NCBI GenBank assembly: GCA_022788205.1
Contig: JALEVQ010000115.1
Location: forward strand, 1-42,554
Source: Robinsoniella sp.
Lineage (GTDB): Bacteria; Bacillota; Clostridia; Lachnospirales; Lachnospiraceae
Length of the DNA stretch: 42,554 nucleotides
Direction of reading: 5' to 3'
The notes below the pieces were generated by a model. The model was not told where the DNA came from, made no database searches, and saw only the letters and a list, made by a program, of their open reading frames with translations. The position numbers were made by a program, and so were the translations under genes. Below, one piece after another: positions 16,692 through 24,530 of the stretch (positions are counted from its first letter, which is position 1; each line of letters opens with the position of its first letter).

Positions 16692-18335
16692 ATGAAAAAG
16701 AGAAGAGTAATGAGTCTACTGTTATGCGCAGCGATGATGGCATCTACACTGAGTGTCAGCGCAGCAGAATCTGCAAAAGTGCAGCCGAATGATGTCGAGG
16801 AGACAAAAGAAGGAGAAAAAGTTCTCAAATATGCAATTACCGCTGAACCAGAGACTTTGGATCCAGGTTTGAACAACTACATGGCTTCCTCAAGTGTGAT
16901 CCAGAACCTGTTTATGGGATTATATCAGGTTGGACCAGATGGCAGTCTGATCAACGGATGTGCAGACAGTTACACACTGAGTGAGGATGGTCTGACTTAC
17001 ACCTTCACTTTGAAGGAGGATTTAAAATGGTCTGACGGCAGTGCCCTGACAGCAGGAGATTTTGAGTATGCATGGAAACGTGCACTTGCTCCTGAAACCG
17101 CTTCCCCTGGAGCATGGTATCTGTTCTATGTAAAGAACGGAGAGGCATACAATTCTGGAGAGGCAGAGGCTGACGAGGTAGGTGTAAAGGCACTTGACGA
17201 TAAGACACTGGAAGTAACTCTGGAGAACCCAACCGCATATTTCCTGGATTTGACCGCAGTTACCGTGTTCTTCCCAGTGAAGAAAGACATCGTAGAGGCA
17301 GAGACTCCGTGGACAAAATCAGGTGACACTTATGTATGTAACGGAGCTTTCAAGATTCAGGAGATTAATCCACAGGAAAGCTATATCCTGGCAAAAAATG
17401 AGAACTATGAATATGTAGATGATGTACATCTGGATGAAGTAGACTTGATCCTGATCGAGTCCGCAGAGGCAGCACTCTCCGCATTCAATGCAGGCGAGAT
17501 TGATATGACCGATAATGTAAGTACACAGGCTGCAACACAGTATGCAGGCGCTGAGGAACTCCAGACATTCGACTTGATTGGAACCGCTTACTATGATTTC
17601 AACTGCTCGAAAGAAGCACTGTCTGATCCAAGAGTCAGAAAAGCTTTGTCCATCTCCCTGGACCGTGAGACATTATTAAACGCAGTAGATCCTTCAAAGC
17701 CAAAGGCTGCATACGCATTTGTTCCTTATGGAATCCCATACGGCGACACCGATGAGCAGTACCGTGATGTAGTTGGAGATTTGATCACAGAGGATGTTGA
17801 GGCAGCAAAGGCACTGCTCGCAGAGGCAGGATATCCAAATGGTGAAGGATTCCCGACATTGACCTTCATCACACAGAACAACCAGCTGAGAAAAGATATC
17901 GCACAGGTAATGCAGGCTATGTGGAAACAGAACCTTGGCATCAACGTAGAGATCGTGACCTATGAGTCAAAAGTTTACTGGGATGAGCAGACCGCTGGAA
18001 ACTTTGATATCTGCTACGATGGATGGACTGGAGATTACCCAGATCCAAGCACAAACCTGGAGTGCTTTATCGCTGCAAGAAACTATGACCAGTGCCGCTG
18101 GAGCGGAGAACTGGCTGACCAGTACAACGATCTGATGATGGAAAACCGTTCACTCAAAGACAATGCACAGAGAGCAGAAAACTTTGCGACAGGCGAGAAG
18201 ATTCTGATGGATGAAATGCCAATCATTCCTCTGTCGTACAGAAACTCTCAGCTTCTTGTGAGCACAAAGGTAACCGGAGTGATCAAGAGTTACATCGGAC
18301 ATACACTGTTCAAATTTGGTGATATCGAGGCATAA
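16692..18335 (+). CDS. oppA: Peptide-binding protein of the ABC transporter (SBP family 5)
   Basis: The 547-residue exported protein is a family-5 solute-binding protein. The N-terminus is a signal peptide (MKKRRVMSLLLCAAMMAS, then SVSAA). The conserved start of the mature fold is ITAEPETLDPGLNN, and later segments include YTFTLKEDLKWSDGSALTAGDF, DPRVRKALSISLDR and a C-terminal region with DGWTGDYPDPSTNLECF. AAGGAGGA precedes the ATG. The signal ends in an AxA-like site. The only Cys, at residue 12, is preceded by LLL and sits too early for a good lipobox, so a lipid anchor is doubtful, which is unusual for a Gram-positive binding protein. It captures peptides for the OppBCDF pump encoded just upstream. 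Confidence 0.93.
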   Translation: MKKRRVMSLLLCAAMMASTLSVSAAESAKVQPNDVEETKEGEKVLKYAITAEPETLDPGLNNYMASSSVIQNLFMGLYQVGPDGSLINGCADSYTLSEDGLTYTFTLKEDLKWSDGSALTAGDFEYAWKRALAPETASPGAWYLFYVKNGEAYNSGEAEADEVGVKALDDKTLEVTLENPTAYFLDLTAVTVFFPVKKDIVEAETPWTKSGDTYVCNGAFKIQEINPQESYILAKNENYEYVDDVHLDEVDLILIESAEAALSAFNAGEIDMTDNVSTQAATQYAGAEELQTFDLIGTAYYDFNCSKEALSDPRVRKALSISLDRETLLNAVDPSKPKAAYAFVPYGIPYGDTDEQYRDVVGDLITEDVEAAKALLAEAGYPNGEGFPTLTFITQNNQLRKDIAQVMQAMWKQNLGINVEIVTYESKVYWDEQTAGNFDICYDGWTGDYPDPSTNLECFIAARNYDQCRWSGELADQYNDLMMENRSLKDNAQRAENFATGEKILMDEMPIIPLSYRNSQLLVSTKVTGVIKSYIGHTLFKFGDIEA

Positions 18336-18382
18336 AAAATCGAGCGCCCTGTCTGAAGTGCAAAAAGGGAGGATAAGGAAGT

Positions 18383-19306
18383 ATGAGATTTCCAGAGAGA
18401 CTGAATAAAGGAGACACCGTGGCTCTGGTGGCGGCATCTTTTCCGATGAGCCAGGAGATTGTTCAGCAGTGTACCGAGGTGTTGGAGAGGGAAGGATACC
18501 GCGTGAAGGTATCAAGATGTCTGAGAGAGGGAAGAAATTTTCACAATTATCTTGCGGGAGACGGAAAAAGTCGTGCGGAAGATCTGCATGAGATGTTTGC
18601 TGACCCGGAAGTGAAGGCGATTTTCTGTATCCGAGGTGGATATGGAAGCTCTCATGTGATGAAGTATCTTGATTTTGATCTGATCAGGAAAAATCCAAAG
18701 ATTTTTGTCGGATACAGTGATGTCACAAACTTGAACGTAGCATTTAATCAGTTGAGCGATCTGGTCACTTTCCACGGACCGATGGTCTATAGTAATATGC
18801 TGAAACACTACGACGATTACACCAGAGAATCTCTGTATCGCGCACTGAATATGGGGGAGTGTATGGAATTTCAGAATCCGGAAGGGCAAGCGTACGATGT
18901 CATCCAGGGAGGAAAGGCGGAAGGCGTGATCGTGGGAGGAAATATCACAGTGCTGGTGCGCGCCATCGGAACCTTCTTCCAGGCAGACACAAGAGGAAAG
19001 ATTCTGTTTCTGGAGGATATCGAGGAGAATATCCCGTCCATTGATATGATGATCACGCAGATGGAGTATGCGGGGATGATGAAGGATGTAAAGGGAATTT
19101 TATTTGGAAACTTTACGGACTGCAACAATGACCGATATGACGCGTCATACAAGATCGATGAATTTCTGCATGACAGGATGAGAGGATATGATGTGCCAAT
19201 CATGTCCCATATCCAGTCAGGACACGATTTCCCGATGGGAACGATTCCGATGGGAACCTTTTGCAGGATGGATACGGAAAAGAAAACGATATGCTTTTAC
19301 CGGTGA
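18383..19306 (+). CDS. S66 family LD-carboxypeptidase (LdcA/YkfA/MccF-like)
   Basis: S66 enzymes cleave an amide bond after a D/L centre: LdcA removes terminal D-Ala from murein tetrapeptide, and MccF relatives cut other conjugates. The 307-residue protein has the GDTVALVAAS start, GGYGSSH, the nucleophile Ser112 in VGYSDVT, Glu211 in FLEDIEE and His281 in GHDFPMG, which together form the Ser-Glu-His triad. It has no signal peptide, so it acts in the cytosol on imported peptides. It lies 47 bases after oppA with AAGG upstream and probably belongs to the same transcript. B. subtilis ykfA, also S66, likewise neighbours the dpp transporter. The operon terminator is at 19342-19432. Confidence 0.93.
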   Translation: MRFPERLNKGDTVALVAASFPMSQEIVQQCTEVLEREGYRVKVSRCLREGRNFHNYLAGDGKSRAEDLHEMFADPEVKAIFCIRGGYGSSHVMKYLDFDLIRKNPKIFVGYSDVTNLNVAFNQLSDLVTFHGPMVYSNMLKHYDDYTRESLYRALNMGECMEFQNPEGQAYDVIQGGKAEGVIVGGNITVLVRAIGTFFQADTRGKILFLEDIEENIPSIDMMITQMEYAGMMKDVKGILFGNFTDCNNDRYDASYKIDEFLHDRMRGYDVPIMSHIQSGHDFPMGTIPMGTFCRMDTEKKTICFYR

Positions 19307-19341
19307 GACGGTCTGAAGGATAAAGCGATCTGAATCAAAAG

Positions 19342-19432
19342 AGGCAGATCCTCGTACATTTCGATGCAAACACGTCAATTTTTCTGGCGTTTGCACTGAA
19401 ATATACAAGGATCTGCCTTATCTTTTTTTCTT
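19342..19432. terminator. Large stem-loop terminator between convergent genes
   Basis: AGGCAGATCCT (19342-19352) pairs perfectly with AGGATCTGCCT (19408-19418). The inner arms pair imperfectly (TGCAAAC with GTTTGCA, ATTTC with GAAAT), giving a hairpin of about 77 bases followed by a T-rich tract (19420-19432). It terminates the plus-strand transport/carboxypeptidase operon. The partial symmetry suggests it also serves the convergent autolysin gene. Confidence 0.75.
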
Positions 19433-19438
19433 AGCAAT

Positions 19439-20926
19439 TTACATATTTCGAACCGAATTGTAAATCCTCAGAATGTGATCTGCATAGTTGCTTCCGGATG
19501 CCCATCCGTATCCGAGTGGATTTTCCTGACTTCCAAGCCATTGTAAGTATGGCGCGCAGCCTCTTGTCACATAGTGGAAGCGAGGGTCAATCTGAGCATA
19601 TTTCAAGGGCTCTTTGTTTGCGTACGCTTTCAGGTGCTGAATCTGTGCACGGATTCCAAGCTGCGGCGTCTCGAAGGAATGACCCTTCATGCCGTTCTGT
19701 GAGACACCCAGACCGCAGAAATTATTTTGGTCAAGTGTGACAGCAGTATTTTTAAAAGTAAAATTGCCTGTCTCAAGACAAGACTGACAGAATGCGAGGT
19801 CGCCTCGGATCCCCTCTGCTTTGCCTTCTGAGATATAATAAGGCAGCATTTCCAGAACAGAATCTGCGACATTCGGATTGACGGATTTTAAGTAAGCTCT
19901 CATCTGGGCAACGGTGAGCTGGGATTCTCCCTCAAGGAGCGTCAGTCCACAGCGGTCGAGAACCGCCGGATCGGTGATGGTAGGCATAACCACGAGGCTG
20001 CCTTTATTGACGCATCCGCTCCAGGTGACAGCGCCCAGTGCGCCTTTGTATGCTTTGACGGTGTAAGTGTAGTATGGGGCACTCGCGATATCTCTGTCCT
20101 GGTAAGAAGTCGTGTTGGCATCAACGTTGGCGACTCTCAGGTAAATGCCTCCGGGAAGTTTCCGGTAGACACAGTAGCCGGTTGCGCCGGAGACGCGATT
20201 CCACGAGAAGGTGATATGGCTGGAATCGGAGCTTAGCACAGCACCTCCCAGGGAAGGGGTGCTGAGCGTCAGATTGACTTTTGTGCCGCTTAGATCCATG
20301 GGACTGAAATAGAGAATATTAGATTCCCTCTGGAAAGCACGCACGGTGTACTGATATTTCTTTCCGGCGACAGCGCTCTTGTCCGTGTAAGAGGTGACAG
20401 AAGGCGCGAGTGTTTTCAGGATACTCCAGATTTCGCCCGGCTGGCGGCGATAGATGCGATAGCCATCGATACCGTCGACTGGCGTCCAGGAGAGGGAGGG
20501 ATAGCAGGAAGCATCCAGATCTGTGCTCAAAAGAGTAGGTGTGCCCATCTTTGTAGATACGGAGAGACCGTTTTTGTCAAAACCACTCCATGTGATCACT
20601 CCGTTCGTTTTGATGTAAGCGCGCACGGTGTAGTAATATGTTGTATCTGCCTCTAGATTTCGGTCGTCGGTGTGGGTGGTGGAGGAGACACCGCTTAAGG
20701 TCTTGACGTTTGTCCAGATTCCGCCGGGAACTTTTCGATACAGGCGATATCCCTGAGCACCGGGAACGCTGGTCCAGGATACCGTGATTTTATTATGTCC
20801 CGCTAATACAGCCGATTTTAAGACAGGACTCGAAAGTGTCGTGGCGGCAGAGGTATCTTTTGCAGGAAACAAAAGAAAGACGAGAAAAAGTAAAAGTGAA
20901 CACAGATAGATTTTTTTTGATTTCAT
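19439..20926 (-). CDS. Secreted autolysin: three fibronectin-III-like repeats plus glucosaminidase domain
   Basis: The 495-residue product has a signal peptide (KSKK, then a hydrophobic core, ending DTSAA). Three repeats of about 92 residues follow (about 33-125, 128-218, 222-312). Each carries a GYRLYRK-PGGIW-type core (GYRLYRKVPGGIW, GYRIYRRQPGEIW, GYCVYRKLPGGIY) of a fibronectin-III-like fold. The C-terminal part (about 335-495) is a GH73/LytG-type endo-beta-N-acetylglucosaminidase with the likely catalytic Glu385 in CQSCLETGNF and the NNFCGLG motif. It cuts glycan strands outside the cell, and the repeats probably mediate wall or surface contact. AAAGGAGAA precedes the ATG at 20926. It faces the LD-carboxypeptidase gene and shares its terminator region. 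Its own promoter could not be placed with confidence. Confidence 0.9.
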   Translation of the reverse strand: MKSKKIYLCSLLLFLVFLLFPAKDTSAATTLSSPVLKSAVLAGHNKITVSWTSVPGAQGYRLYRKVPGGIWTNVKTLSGVSSTTHTDDRNLEADTTYYYTVRAYIKTNGVITWSGFDKNGLSVSTKMGTPTLLSTDLDASCYPSLSWTPVDGIDGYRIYRRQPGEIWSILKTLAPSVTSYTDKSAVAGKKYQYTVRAFQRESNILYFSPMDLSGTKVNLTLSTPSLGGAVLSSDSSHITFSWNRVSGATGYCVYRKLPGGIYLRVANVDANTTSYQDRDIASAPYYTYTVKAYKGALGAVTWSGCVNKGSLVVMPTITDPAVLDRCGLTLLEGESQLTVAQMRAYLKSVNPNVADSVLEMLPYYISEGKAEGIRGDLAFCQSCLETGNFTFKNTAVTLDQNNFCGLGVSQNGMKGHSFETPQLGIRAQIQHLKAYANKEPLKYAQIDPRFHYVTRGCAPYLQWLGSQENPLGYGWASGSNYADHILRIYNSVRNM

Positions 20927-21088
20927 AAAATTCTCCTTTCTAAACGGACATGATATTCAACATCCATCCCGCTACTTTTTATAGAAGCAGAATTTTTTAC
21001 ATCTTGCTTTCAAAAAAAATAAGCGATGATTACTAATTTGTTAAAATATTATAACATTTTTTTGAAGAATTGACAATAAGAAGCAGGA

Positions 21089-21104
21089 AATATGCACTAA
21101 AAAA
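21089..21104. repeat. Motif AATATGCACTAaAAAA, copy 2
   Basis: This is a near-identical copy of the motif at 12462-12478, differing at one position in the first 16 bases. It lies 163 bases upstream of the autolysin start and about 105 bases before the valS promoter. The surrounding stretch 20927-21210 is AT-rich and shows no gene. Confidence 0.4.
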
Positions 21105-21210
21105 TCTCTCAATACTTTGTCTCAGACAATTCGCCTGTTTTTGACACAAAGCGCGCTGCCTGAGCAAATTGACTTGAGGAAGAGCATGAAAAAATTGTGT
21201 GATTTAGTAC

Positions 21211-21239
21211 TTGATAAAAAAATGGATTTATCATATAAT
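21211..21239 (+). promoter_or_regulatory. Sigma-A promoter of the T-box/valS transcript
   Basis: TTGATA (21211-21216), 17 bases, TATAAT (21234-21239). Initiation near 21246 gives a leader of about 470 bases carrying the T-box. An early weak hairpin with seven T lies at 21260-21288. Confidence 0.75.
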
Positions 21240-21341
21240 CTCTACATACGCAGAAATTGCTCCCGTTTCCCGGAGGAGATCTTTTTTTCCGCACTGAAAT
21301 ATAGATGAGGGGAGATGAGAGAGCATTTCAGATAAAAGCAG

Positions 21342-21602
21342 GAAAAGAAGAGTACATCTGGAAACTCCGACAGAGAGGGCGGTTCACCGGCTGAAAGGCT
21401 GCCTGGGATGTCAAGGATGGAAGGTAGCTTTTCGCGGCGAAAGCCGCAGCTGGAAAAAGAAAGGCGCTCATGCGAACGCCGAGTAGAATTTCCCGGGGAT
21501 TCCCGTTACAGGATGAAGAGAGATGTAGATTTTTTTCTGCATAACAAAGGTGGTACCGCGGTCTGAATCGCCCTTTACGTCGTGTAAAGGGTGTTTTTTT
21601 TT
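21342..21602 (+). ncRNA. T-box riboswitch for valyl-tRNA (specifier GTA)
   Basis: The leader has the T-box landmarks in order. The base of stem I pairs GAAAAG (21342-21347) with CTTTTC (21428-21433). The loop has AGAGTA on the 5' side and GAAGGTAG on the 3' side, placing the Val codon GTA at 21424-21426 as specifier. The apical AGAGAG-GGC...TGAAAGGCTGCC signature is present. Two further helices follow (GCGGC/GCCGC at 21434-21447, GGCG/CGCC at 21463-21480). The T-box AAAGGTGGTACCGCGG (21547-21562) contains TGGT (21551-21554), which matches an acceptor end ACCA. Uncharged tRNA-Val should stabilise the antiterminator and let valS be transcribed. The specifier fits the downstream gene. Confidence 0.92.
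21571..21602 (+). terminator. T-box-controlled intrinsic terminator before valS
   Basis: CCCTTTAC (21571-21578) and GTAAAGGG (21584-21591) form an eight-pair stem with a five-base loop, followed by about nine T (21594-21602). It is the default OFF structure of the valine T-box. Confidence 0.9.
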
Positions 21603-21712
21603 AGAAAATTTTCTGAGAGGACCACACTGAAAGTATGAAAACACGAGCCAATGTAAGGTCATATGGCTGCGATGGAAAGGAAGCCGTGAAAGTGCGGCAG
21701 AGGAGGAAAAAA

Positions 21713-24361
21713 ATGAGCAAAGAATTGGCAAAGACGTATGATCCGAAAGGGATTGAGGAGCGTCTGTATGAAAAGTGGATGAATAAAAAATACTTCCACG
21801 CAGAGGTAAACAAAGACAAGAAACCATTCACGATTGTGATGCCGCCGCCAAACGTAACGGGACAGCTTCACATGGGTCACGCGCTTGATGAGACGATGCA
21901 GGATATCCTGATTCGTTTTAAGAGAATGCAGGGATATGAGGCGCTGTGGCAGCCGGGAACGGACCACGCTGCGATCGCGACGGAAGTCAAAGTAATCCAG
22001 AAGTTAAAAGAGCAGGGCATCGACAAAGACGAGATCGGAAGAGAAGAATTCTTAAAGCATGCATGGGCATGGAAAGAAGAGTACGGCGGAAAGATCATCA
22101 ATCAGCTGAAAAAGCTCGGCGCTTCCGCTGACTGGGACAGAGAGCGTTTTACGATGGATGAGGGCTGCTCCAAGGCAGTAACCGAAGTGTTTGTAAGACT
22201 GTATGAGAAAGGATATATCTACAAGGGATCCCGCATCATCAACTGGTGTCCTGTCTGCCAGACTTCGATCTCAGATGCTGAGGTAGAGCATGAGGATCAG
22301 TATGGATTTTTCTGGCATATCAATTATCCGATCGTGGGAGAGGAAGGAAAGTTTGTCGAGATCGCAACGACACGTCCGGAGACGCTGCTGGGCGATACGG
22401 CTGTTGCGGTAAATCCAGAGGATGAGAGATACCAGCATCTCATCGGAAAAATGTTGAAACTGCCTTTGACAGACCGTGAGATTCCGGTGATTGCGGATTC
22501 CTATGTGGACAAAGAGTTCGGGACAGGCTGCGTGAAGATCACACCGGCACATGACCCGAATGACTTTGAGGTAGGAAAACGCCACAATCTGAGCCAGATC
22601 AATATCATGAATGATGATGCCACCATCAATGAGCTCGGCGGAAAATATGCAGGTATGGACCGCTATGAGGCTAGAAAAGAGATCGTAAAAGATCTGGAGG
22701 AGCTGGGACTTCTCGTAAAAGTGGTTCCACATTCTCACAGCGTAGGCACACATGACCGCTGCAAGACCACGGTAGAGCCGATGATCAAGCAGCAGTGGTT
22801 TGTAAAGATGGATGAGCTGGCAAAGCCTGCCATCGAGGCGCTGAAAAATAAGACGTTAAACTTTGTGCCAGAGCGTTTTGACAAGATTTATCTGCACTGG
22901 CTGGAGAATATCCATGACTGGTGTATCTCAAGACAGCTGTGGTGGGGTCACCGTATCCCGGCTTACTACTGTCAGGAGTGCGGGGAGATCGTTGTGGCGA
23001 GAGAGGAGCCGAAGGTTTGCCCGAAATGTGGCTGTACACATTTAAAACAGGAGGAGGAGACGCTGGATACCTGGTTCAGCTCGGCACTGTGGCCATTCTC
23101 CACACTGGGCTGGCCGGACAAGACAGAGGAGATGGAGTATTTCTACCCGACCGATGTTTTGGTAACCGGATATGATATCATTTTCTTCTGGGTAATCCGT
23201 ATGGTATTCTCAGCGCTGGAACAGACCGGTGAAGTGCCGTTCCACCATGTTCTGATTCACGGTCTTGTGCGTGACTCTAAGGGAAGAAAGATGAGTAAGT
23301 CCCTCGGAAACGGCATTGATCCTCTGGAAGTCATCGACAAATATGGAGCAGATGCGCTGAGACTGACGCTGATCACAGGAAATGCACCTGGAAATGACAT
23401 GCGTTTCTACTGGGAGAGAGTGGAGGCAAGCCGCAACTTTGCAAACAAGGTATGGAATGCGTCCCGCTTTATCATGATGAACCTGGAGAAGGCAGAAGTT
23501 CCAGCCGAGATGAATCTCGACGAGCTGATCGGTGCAGACAAGTGGATTTTGTCAAAGGTGAACCATCTTGCAAAAGAAGTGACCGAAAATATGGACAAAT
23601 ACGAACTTGGTATTGCGGTTCAGAAGGTATATGATTTTATCTGGGAAGAATTCTGCGACTGGTACATCGAGATGGTAAAACCAAGACTGTACAACGACGC
23701 TGACACGACAAAGGCAGCAGCACTGTGGACTTTGAAGACGGTATTGACGAATGCGCTGAAGCTGCTTCACCCATATATGCCGTTTATCACAGAAGAGATC
23801 TTCTGCACACTCCAGTCTGAGGAGGAGTCGATCATGATCTCCAAGTGGCCGGAGTTCAAAGAAGAGTGGAACTTTGAGGAGGAAGAGACTTCCGTAGAGA
23901 CGATCAAAGAGGCAGTGCGTGCGATCCGAAATGTCAGAACCGGAATGAATGTACCGCCGAGCAAAAAGGCAAAGGTTTACGTGGTATCCGAGAAGGAAGC
24001 TGTGAGAAAGATTTTTGAGCACGGCAAGGTATTCTTTGCGACGCTTGGATATGCGAGCGATGTTGTGATCCAGGCGGACAAGGCAGGGATCGGCGACGAC
24101 GCAGTTTCCAGTGTGATTCCGGAGGCAGTGATCTATATGCCGTTTGCGGAGCTGGTTGACATCGATAAGGAGATCGAGCGTCTGAAGAAAGAAGAAGACA
24201 GACTGAAAAAAGAGCTGGCGCGTGTCAATGGTATGCTTGGAAACGAGCGGTTTATCAGCAAGGCACCTGCGGCGAAGATTGAGGAAGAGAAAGCAAAATT
24301 AGAGAAATATACGCAGATGATGGCACAGGTACAGGAGAGACTGGCACAGTTAGAAAAATAG
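21713..24361 (+). CDS. valS: Valyl-tRNA synthetase
   Basis: ValRS charges tRNA-Val and edits mischarged Thr. The 882-residue class I synthetase has the HIGH-type motif HMGH (53-56, in [16 protein letters not shown]), the KMSKS motif (526-530) and a CP1 editing domain with [18 protein letters not shown] zinc-type CxxC pair is present in CQECGEI...KVCPKCGC, and the C-terminal coiled coil (about the last 65 residues, [17 protein letters not shown]) is typical of ValRS. The start was set at the ATG at 21713 behind AGGAGG (21701-21706), giving [19 protein letters not shown]; an in-frame ATG at 21635 lies between terminator and ribosome site. Expression is governed by the T-box at 21342-21602. Confidence 0.98.
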   Translation: MSKELAKTYDPKGIEERLYEKWMNKKYFHAEVNKDKKPFTIVMPPPNVTGQLHMGHALDETMQDILIRFKRMQGYEALWQPGTDHAAIATEVKVIQKLKEQGIDKDEIGREEFLKHAWAWKEEYGGKIINQLKKLGASADWDRERFTMDEGCSKAVTEVFVRLYEKGYIYKGSRIINWCPVCQTSISDAEVEHEDQYGFFWHINYPIVGEEGKFVEIATTRPETLLGDTAVAVNPEDERYQHLIGKMLKLPLTDREIPVIADSYVDKEFGTGCVKITPAHDPNDFEVGKRHNLSQINIMNDDATINELGGKYAGMDRYEARKEIVKDLEELGLLVKVVPHSHSVGTHDRCKTTVEPMIKQQWFVKMDELAKPAIEALKNKTLNFVPERFDKIYLHWLENIHDWCISRQLWWGHRIPAYYCQECGEIVVAREEPKVCPKCGCTHLKQEEETLDTWFSSALWPFSTLGWPDKTEEMEYFYPTDVLVTGYDIIFFWVIRMVFSALEQTGEVPFHHVLIHGLVRDSKGRKMSKSLGNGIDPLEVIDKYGADALRLTLITGNAPGNDMRFYWERVEASRNFANKVWNASRFIMMNLEKAEVPAEMNLDELIGADKWILSKVNHLAKEVTENMDKYELGIAVQKVYDFIWEEFCDWYIEMVKPRLYNDADTTKAAALWTLKTVLTNALKLLHPYMPFITEEIFCTLQSEEESIMISKWPEFKEEWNFEEEETSVETIKEAVRAIRNVRTGMNVPPSKKAKVYVVSEKEAVRKIFEHGKVFFATLGYASDVVIQADKAGIGDDAVSSVIPEAVIYMPFAELVDIDKEIERLKKEEDRLKKELARVNGMLGNERFISKAPAAKIEEEKAKLEKYTQMMAQVQERLAQLEK

Positions 24362-24530
24362 GATTGCTCCGTTAGCTTTTATGCTAAGGATAGAAATGGA
24401 TAAAAAACTGGGGCTGTTGTAAAAGAGAGTTTGGCTGAGTTAGAAGCGCAGCTGGGTGTAAAAGAGTTTACAGCAGACCCGGTTTTTGCTGTCTTGAGAG
24501 TTTATATAAGTGTGAGATCAGGGGGTATCT

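Noticed and set aside
21635-21712. Longer N-terminus for valyl-tRNA synthetase
   Set aside because: The extra 26 residues are not typical of ValRS, and AGGAGG stands directly before the ATG at 21713.
24372-24492. Hairpins between valS and addB (24372-24387 and 24470-24492) as terminators
   Set aside because: The stems are five to seven pairs and neither is followed by a T-run, so termination is not supported.
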